Assembly: GCA_024516155.1 (NCBI GenBank)
Contig: JAJJXM010000001.1
Coordinates: 1,798,001-1,862,000 of the forward strand
DNA from: Pyronema omphalodes
Lineage: Eukaryota > Ascomycota > Pezizomycetes > Pezizales > Pyronemataceae
DNA: 64,000 nucleotides
Reading direction: 5' to 3'
Part shown: piece by piece, positions 58,380-64,000 of the stretch
How positions within the stretch are numbered: the first letter of the stretch is position 1
How the letters are laid out: each line of letters starts with the position of its first letter
Position numbers and translations under genes: made by a program
The notes under the pieces: model-generated
The model's input: only the letters and a program-made list of their open reading frames with translations
Told to the model about the DNA's origin: nothing
The model's database searches: none

Positions 58380-60022
58380 TTAGTAAATTGACATCAACCC
58401 TCTAGGCTTCTTCTGCATGCCCAGCCCAATCCATCTAGCCGCGAAAAAGAAGATAAAAGCAGCAACATAACTAGCCGCCGTAAAGCAAATAAGACCGATA
58501 TAAGAGCCACCACCCGCAGAAACAATTTGACCAGCAATCGGGATTCCTGTTAAAGTTCCAAAACTAACGAAAAAATAGCAGGTTCCAAATTTGGTACCAT
58601 ATTCCTTTGTCGTACAAATCTGTCCAACACACACCGGGGTTAGAGAGATACCTGATCCGGATCCGAATCCATAAAGGAGCGCAAAAACAACCAAGATAGC
58701 TTTACGTCCTTCAAGGGTTGAAACGTATTCACTAGGGATCCAAAACGCTAGGACGGTAATCATACAGAAACAAACTGTAATCAACATGGTGTTGAATCTT
58801 CCCATCTTGTCTGCAACGAATCCGGGTAACCATCGTCCAAAGACTGAACCAACGTTGAGGATAGCTAAAAGTTGGTAGGACAAATCCAAAGGCAAACCGA
58901 GGTTCAAAGCATGGGACGTGATATAGGTAAGAGGAACGAAAACAGCCCATTCAATGAAAAAGACACTGATAGTGGTTAGTGTAAACCGAGGATCGAGAAA
59001 GGCCTTTAGATCAATTCGAATTGACGAAAGGGCACGCCATAAAGCTAGTCCGGGAATGTTGCTGGAAGTTTGTGCCTCGTTTGCGGGGGTTTGGCGTCCG
59101 TGAATGACTTCCGGACGGGCACGGACTAGTGTCATTCCGCAAAGGAGTAGGAAGATTTGAACAAATCCAACGGTACGGACGGCCCAGGCAAATCCGATTT
59201 GGGGAGTGGCTTTTTGAATGATGAGTGGGAAGATGATCCCTCCTATGGATCCTCCGGTGGTGGCAACTCCAGTAGCATAGGCTCGCTTAACCAAGAACCA
59301 GTGCCCGATTGAAGCTACGGCTGGGGTGAAGATTAAACAAGTACCAATTCCGGCAAGAACCTAGGCTGGTGGTTAACTTGGTGATGGTCATGTGTTTGGA
59401 GGATAAGTACTTACTCCGAAGGTAAGCATGAAGTGCCAGTACAAAGTGGAGATACTGAAAAGCATTAATCCCGCAACAAGGAATACAGCTCCGGTGCGTA
59501 AGAGCCATGCTGGGCCGAATGTGTCAAAAACGGGACCTAGAGAGATTCTTGGTTAGCCACAGTTGCGGGACAGCTAATCACAGACAATGATTCTTAGTTG
59601 TACTCACCAATGATGATTCCTCCAAAGAAACTCAGGAATGAGTAAACTCCAAAAATCCACCCAATCTCCCCGGAACTGTGGTTAATGAGCTGATTCTTTG
59701 ACAGGTGAGCATGCAATGTTCCAAGAGTATTCATGGCTCCGAAACTCGCTACCATACAAAGAAAAGACCCAAAAACCACAGACCAGGCTTTAAGACCACC
59801 TTCAGGGTACTCCACTACATCCTCATCGTTTCCAAGACCATCGATGATACTATCATCGTCTTTCTCGAGGTCGGATTTTAGTTGTTCTTCCCCCATATGG
59901 ACATTCTGCTGCTGCTGCTGCTGCTGAAGCTGAGATGTTTGAGATACTGACTGACTGAGCACAGGAAGATCTGTTGGTGCTTGGAGAATAGTACTCTCCT
60001 TTGGCTCGGCGGTTGTACTCAT
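58380..60022 (-). CDS. MCT-family MFS transporter (Mch-like)
   Basis: Major facilitator of the monocarboxylate-porter family (fungal Mch group; substrates in relatives include riboflavin and possibly monocarboxylates). Three exons: 59608-60022, 59415-59536 and 58380-59360, giving 505 residues with consistent phases. The cytoplasmic N-terminus is acidic and has a run of seven Gln (about residues 33-39). Helix 1 begins after YPEGGLKAWSVVFGSFLCMV, the usual start of this family. Conserved features include GEIGWIFGVYSFLSFFGGII, the GTCLIFTPAVASIGHWF segment and GVATTGGSIGGIIFPL. About 12 hydrophobic spans are visible. The C-terminus is short and basic (KKPRGLMSIY). The substrate cannot be told from sequence. 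Confidence 0.92.
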
Positions 60023-63000
60023 CCGTCTGGCTGAGTAATTGAATTGTGATGACTTGTGAGGAATAGAAATGGAGGAGAACGGAAAATTTTCGGATACAGT
60101 AGGTAGAGAAAGCTGGTAAGGTAGGGGTTAATAGCTGATCCGGATGACAAAGACGGCACTAGTTTTCGAGTCGAACCAACCTTTTCTGAACCCCGCAAAA
60201 CGCTAATTCAACCGATTTTTCTGGGAGCCGGGTAGGGTGGGGTGGAGTTTGACGGTGACAAGTGATGGATTGTGTTGACGGCGTTCAGCAGTGGAAAGAT
60301 CTAGAGAATTAATGTGCGTGGATTAGGTCTGGGAAAGAACGCTTTATGTACTGTACTCTACATCAAGAGCAGACTGTGAGTTGTCGGAGATTGACTGACA
60401 CGTTTTGAGCGCCCGATGCCATGAATTTCTTGAAGAGCAGCCATCATGCGGCTTTCTGCAGTGGGTGCTGGTGGCGGGGCACCCAAGTTTGGCTTTTCGA
60501 GCCGTCTCCGGGCATCGCCGCTCGCTCGGTAGCTCTCAGTTGCCCCGGGCATTCCAGAAGTCTCCACGACGCCGCACTTGCCAACCTCCACGTGCGGAAT
60601 ATCTCCGGCGGATCGAAGACGCGTGAGGATATGATGAGGAACTGATGTTTTTATTATGAATCCAAGATTTCAATCGGATTTGTCCGAACACGTGTGGCTT
60701 ATCTTTTGTAACGAAAATAAAAATTGTGGTTATGTTTTCACGCGGTTCAGCAAACAAAATATTGCTTGCCCTACGCGCTAACCGGATATCTCGGATACCA
60801 AATTCCTGGAGTTGTTTGTTACGTAGAGAAAACCCGGAGCGTCGGACCCCATCCGCCGTGCGAGCTTGAGTTGCCGAATTGATGCAAATTTCTGCATGAG
60901 GACGGAAAGTTGCAGTAGCCGCTCGGTAGCCTTGAACCGCATCGAGAGTATTTAGCACAGTACTTCTCACTATGGTTATGTCAGCCACCGTGAGGCGGCA
61001 ATGAATACTTCTAGACAATATTCAGAGTACAGAAATGCATTTGAAAAGGCAATTCGACTCAATCAAGAAGAAAGAATGAGACTGTTTGTGCCGCCACAAT
61101 GATTTTTGTATGTACCGCCTGGTATCCGTCACGGCATTCAATATCATAGGCTGAGGAAATTTCACTTCTCAGCTCATTATGGCCCAGCGGCACATAGCGG
61201 ACTACATAAGCGAGGTTGGCGAGCCGTGAACACGAAGGCGCCCCAAACGATCAACGACATATTTGATTAGATATTCATCTTTACCAAAGTTCTAACAAGG
61301 CGCACTTCATTTGAGATGCATGGTAAATTTCCCGGTAGCTGGAGTATTTGCTTGATATCAATCCGCAAACATGAACTTCCAAGTCAGTTGATCTGAGTCA
61401 ATATGCACAGCGGCATCTATGATGCAGCCTGTGCTTTGCCGCGCTGAACTGGCGGCTCGGATGAAGCGTATAGATTCTGGGCTTCTCACAAGATAATTCA
61501 CGATTCTATGTATAGACCAATAAGGCGTCTACCTGTAGATGCGGAAAGAAATTTATATCCATAACTCCGAATACGAACATCCGTGAAAGCGGTAATATAC
61601 TATACCGCACAGAAAAGAAGAAGCCTAACGTACGTGAAATATGTGTGTTTTGCTTCCAACATCTAACCTGAGTGAGCTTGAAACTATCCCTTGCTTCAAA
61701 GCATGGAACCTGTAATCAATTATTGGTTCAGGAAAATTCTCTGCTGGATTTACTGTAGGAAACCGAAACACTAGATTATCTGCTTTGAGCCGCAGAGAAT
61801 ACGAGGGATAGATTAATATGGATTTGTTGATATTGGAATTCAGAGACGAACTTTGTCTCTTGATGACGAAAGAAACATGCGGAATTGGAGTTGAAATAAA
61901 TGAGGATGATACCGCAGTGCATAGTGGAATATGCTCGATTATTGTAAAGTTTTGCCAATAATCCATGACGCCTGGCCAGTCATGACTGGCATTGTAATTC
62001 TAGATACAACAAGTCCTGAATATCCATTGACTTAGCAAGCTTACTACTTTTCTCATACCTAACCCTCCAATCCCAAAATTCGAAACTACGAACGGATTAC
62101 TTTTCTCATGACGGCTACATAACTACAACAACTTCAATATTCCGTAATTCATGCAAAAAGCCTATTAGACGATCGGTATCTTGGTGTAGTATGCCGCTCG
62201 GTCTCCCTAATTATCACGACGATAATTCTCCATTAGACTGGGATTTAGGTCATGATACATGACTCTATGGCTGTGCTACGAAATGTATGTACCCGTCATA
62301 AAATGATGACCCGTCTTTTCATCTCTCATCTTTCGTCACAAGTGTCTCACAACGTTCATGCATTATGGTATCTGGAGTATCTGGAGTATCTTGAATAATC
62401 ACCTGCCGGCCCGTGCCCGTAAATCCGTGTAACAGAATTGAAGATGATCATTACTCCAACAACAAACATGATGCTTGAATGCGAACCTGTAAAACATCGT
62501 GCGGGTACAAACACTGCACTGCAGATCGTCTAGTATTCAATCGGCTAGAAGATGGGGTATTCACCGGACTTCGGCCATTCCCGTGACGATGTCAAATGCT
62601 TATGAGTTTGTGCTACAGCGCGGCTGATGAGTTTACGGTTGCCGGCGATACCGAATTATATTGTGTTGCGGCATCTTCCTTAATTGTTTGTTTCACGAAC
62701 TCGAGGTTTCTGATTTTTGTCTTGGGATACGAACGGTAGGTCTTTACAATCTCTACAATCTCTGTCAATGCAATTGCTCGGCAGAGAGTCAGTAATCCAT
62801 GGCCTAGTATCCAAACATGTTCATCAGAATAAATGACAATTCCGTTATACTGTGCCTGCCCTTCTACATGTTGTAATTGCAGACCCGGATTGTGTATATT
62901 GTTATCGTCTCGCGTTGCAAGGCATGCACAACTTCTACCGGGCTGCAACCAATTTTCCGAACTGCAACCACGCTGTAAGTATCTACATCTGGACAATGGT

Positions 63001-63426
63001 CCGAGGGAAACCGTTGAAAGCCTGTCGCTCGATGTGTTCGATATCGATAGCAAGCTCGATTATCTTGGTTCGATCGACAGCTCGACCCGCGCCGCGCATA
63101 TCGGGGGATATTCAAGCACGCCACGAAAGGCACATAATGGGCACCTACCGCATGTAAATGCTGCCTTCGCGCACCGTTATGTGCCTAAATTCGTAAGGAA
63201 TGAAAGTTTGTTGGTTCTGCCTCATTAGACTTCGTCAAACCTCGTCAAGTCTTGTCAAGCGTCGTGGTGATAGCCCCCGAGCTGTTGCACACCTCCATAC
63301 TCCACAGCGAGCTCTCCAGCAGCTAGGTAGTACTTAACGATGGCCTACGCCCTTCTCGATGTTCCATCCACCGTTAAGGAGCTGATTTTTCCGGTCGATC
63401 GAATGATGACCCTCACGACGAGCATC
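60023..63426. other. Spacer between MFS and DPP-V genes
   Basis: Divergent promoter region of 3.4 kb. Long stop-free frames occur on both strands (60536-61018 minus with no ATG; 62613-63053 minus and 62833-63228 plus overlapping), which look like chance or eroded sequence. A weak ATG-initiated candidate at 61625-61966 is listed separately. Near 63228-63270 are short CGTCAAR repeats. No transposon ends were recognised. Confidence 0.4.
61625..61966 (-). CDS. Possible orphan ORF (113 residues)
   Basis: ATG-initiated frame beginning MDYWQNFTIIEHIPLCTAVS, with balanced amino-acid composition. No domain, signal peptide or membrane span is recognised. There is no pyrimidine-rich leader; a 14-base palindrome CCAGTCATGACTGG lies just upstream. 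Length is near the chance limit for a window of this size. Confidence 0.22.
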   Translation of the reverse strand: MDYWQNFTIIEHIPLCTAVSSSFISTPIPHVSFVIKRQSSSLNSNINKSILIYPSYSLRLKADNLVFRFPTVNPAENFPEPIIDYRFHALKQGIVSSSLRLDVGSKTHIFHVR

Positions 63427-64000
63427 ATGAAGTGGTTGCTACTTACGCCGGTGGTAGCCCTCGCTGTTAATGCGACTCTTACTCCCGAGTAAGCGATTTA
63501 TTTCTTACTCGCCGCTACTAACGTCGCTAATTGCTAACGATTGGGTTTACAGAAAGCTCATTGAGGCGCCAACTCGAAGCGCTGCCACGCCTAACAAAGC
63601 TGGTGTACGATTAATCGATCGCTCTATCGGCATTGCGTGTTAATCTGACTTGCCATAGAAATTGGCCTTCTTTACAACGGGTCACTACTCCCTTACGAAT
63701 CATAATTCCACGACCAGCTTGAATCTACTTGATATAGAGAGTGGAAAGATCTCGACTATTCTCGAAAACACCGTTAATGTCGGTGAGATTGTGTGGATCG
63801 ATGATGGTCAACTACTCTACATCAATGGTTCCAGTCCAGACACTCCGGGAGGAATTGAGCTCTGGGTAACCAATATCCAAGACTTCTCGAAAGGGTATGT
63901 TTATTTTCTTCAACCAATCATAATTGCCGGACTAATCTTTTTTGAAGATATAAGGCTGCAGCGATCCCGGCTCCCCTCGCAAACCTGAAGGCAGTGAAGA
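63427..64000 (+). CDS. Dipeptidyl-peptidase V precursor, 5' part
   Basis: Secreted serine peptidase of the prolyl-oligopeptidase clan (family S9, fungal DPP-V). Only the N-terminal part lies in the window. Exons: 63427-63488, 63553-63604, 63659-63894 and 63948 onward. The signal peptide reads MKWLLLTPVVALAVNA; two in-frame ATGs at 63403 and 63406 could extend it by eight or seven residues. The mature start TLTPEKLIEAPTRSAATPNK and the first propeller blades (KLAFFTTGHYSLTNHNSTT, GEIVWIDDGQLLYINGSSPD, PGGIELWVTNIQDFSKG) match the family order. The catalytic domain lies beyond the right edge. Introns are 53-64 bases with CTAAT-type branch sites. Confidence 0.9.

Noticed and set aside
60536..61018. 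160-codon minus-strand open frame
   Set aside because: It contains no ATG at all and no recognisable domain or flanking splice-linked start; a few frames of this length are expected by chance.
62613..63228. Overlapping open frames of 131 codons (+) and 146 codons (-)
   Set aside because: They overlap on opposite strands. The minus one lacks an ATG start and neither shows a known motif or splice context.

Overview
The window is nuclear DNA from a filamentous ascomycete (Pezizomycotina). The evidence is intron-rich genes with short spliceosomal introns (about 50-130 bases, GTRNGT donors, CTAAC/CTGAC-like branch sites), an APSES regulator of the StuA family, a fused HisH-HisF enzyme (HIS7) and a DPP-V type secreted peptidase. 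Gene density is low (about ten confident protein genes in 64 kb) and intergenic DNA is long and rich in simple repeats. This would fit an early-diverging class such as Pezizomycetes or Orbiliomycetes, but that is inference.

Layout. At 1-5 kb lie RPL30 (+) and HIS7 (+); HIS7 has a perfect Gcn4/CPC1-type TGACTCA site about 115 bases before its start. DCD1 (dCMP deaminase, -) at 5.9-7.2 kb converges on HIS7. One tRNA-Arg(ACG) sits at 8.8 kb. A 673-residue coiled-coil protein (+) is at 12.3-14.5 kb. From 15.8 to 19.0 kb there is a head-to-tail tandem duplication of a ~1 kb locus. One copy carries about 96 near-perfect copies of a 9-base repeat; the other carries only about two units plus a small inserted inverted-repeat element. 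Both copies keep a related minus-strand ORF. At 19.7-21.6 kb are candidate small orphan genes, one with a clean intron. A type I membrane protein (-) is at 22.4-23.8 kb. stuA (-) occupies 29.6-32.3 kb with an unresolved 5' end. A ~14 kb stretch with no confident gene (34-48 kb) follows. It is packed with microsatellites, homopolymer G/C runs and a 605-bp inverted-repeat element. At 48 kb is a small protein (+) combining a PCNA-binding (PIP) motif with a Rev1-like BRCT domain. GCN1 (-) covers 49.1-57.5 kb in nine exons (2,667 residues), followed by an MCT-type MFS transporter (-). The 5' end of a DPP-V peptidase gene (+) runs off the right edge.

Functional links. GCN1 is the activator of the Gcn2 kinase upstream of Gcn4/CPC1, and HIS7 carries the matching promoter site, so both ends of general amino-acid control are represented. 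The dCMP deaminase and PIP-BRCT genes each have an ACGCGT box near the start codon, as expected for G1/S (MBF) control. The same boxes also fit the StuA-site consensus. Exon coordinates were derived by hand from reading frames and splice signals, and exon lengths and phases were checked to add up.
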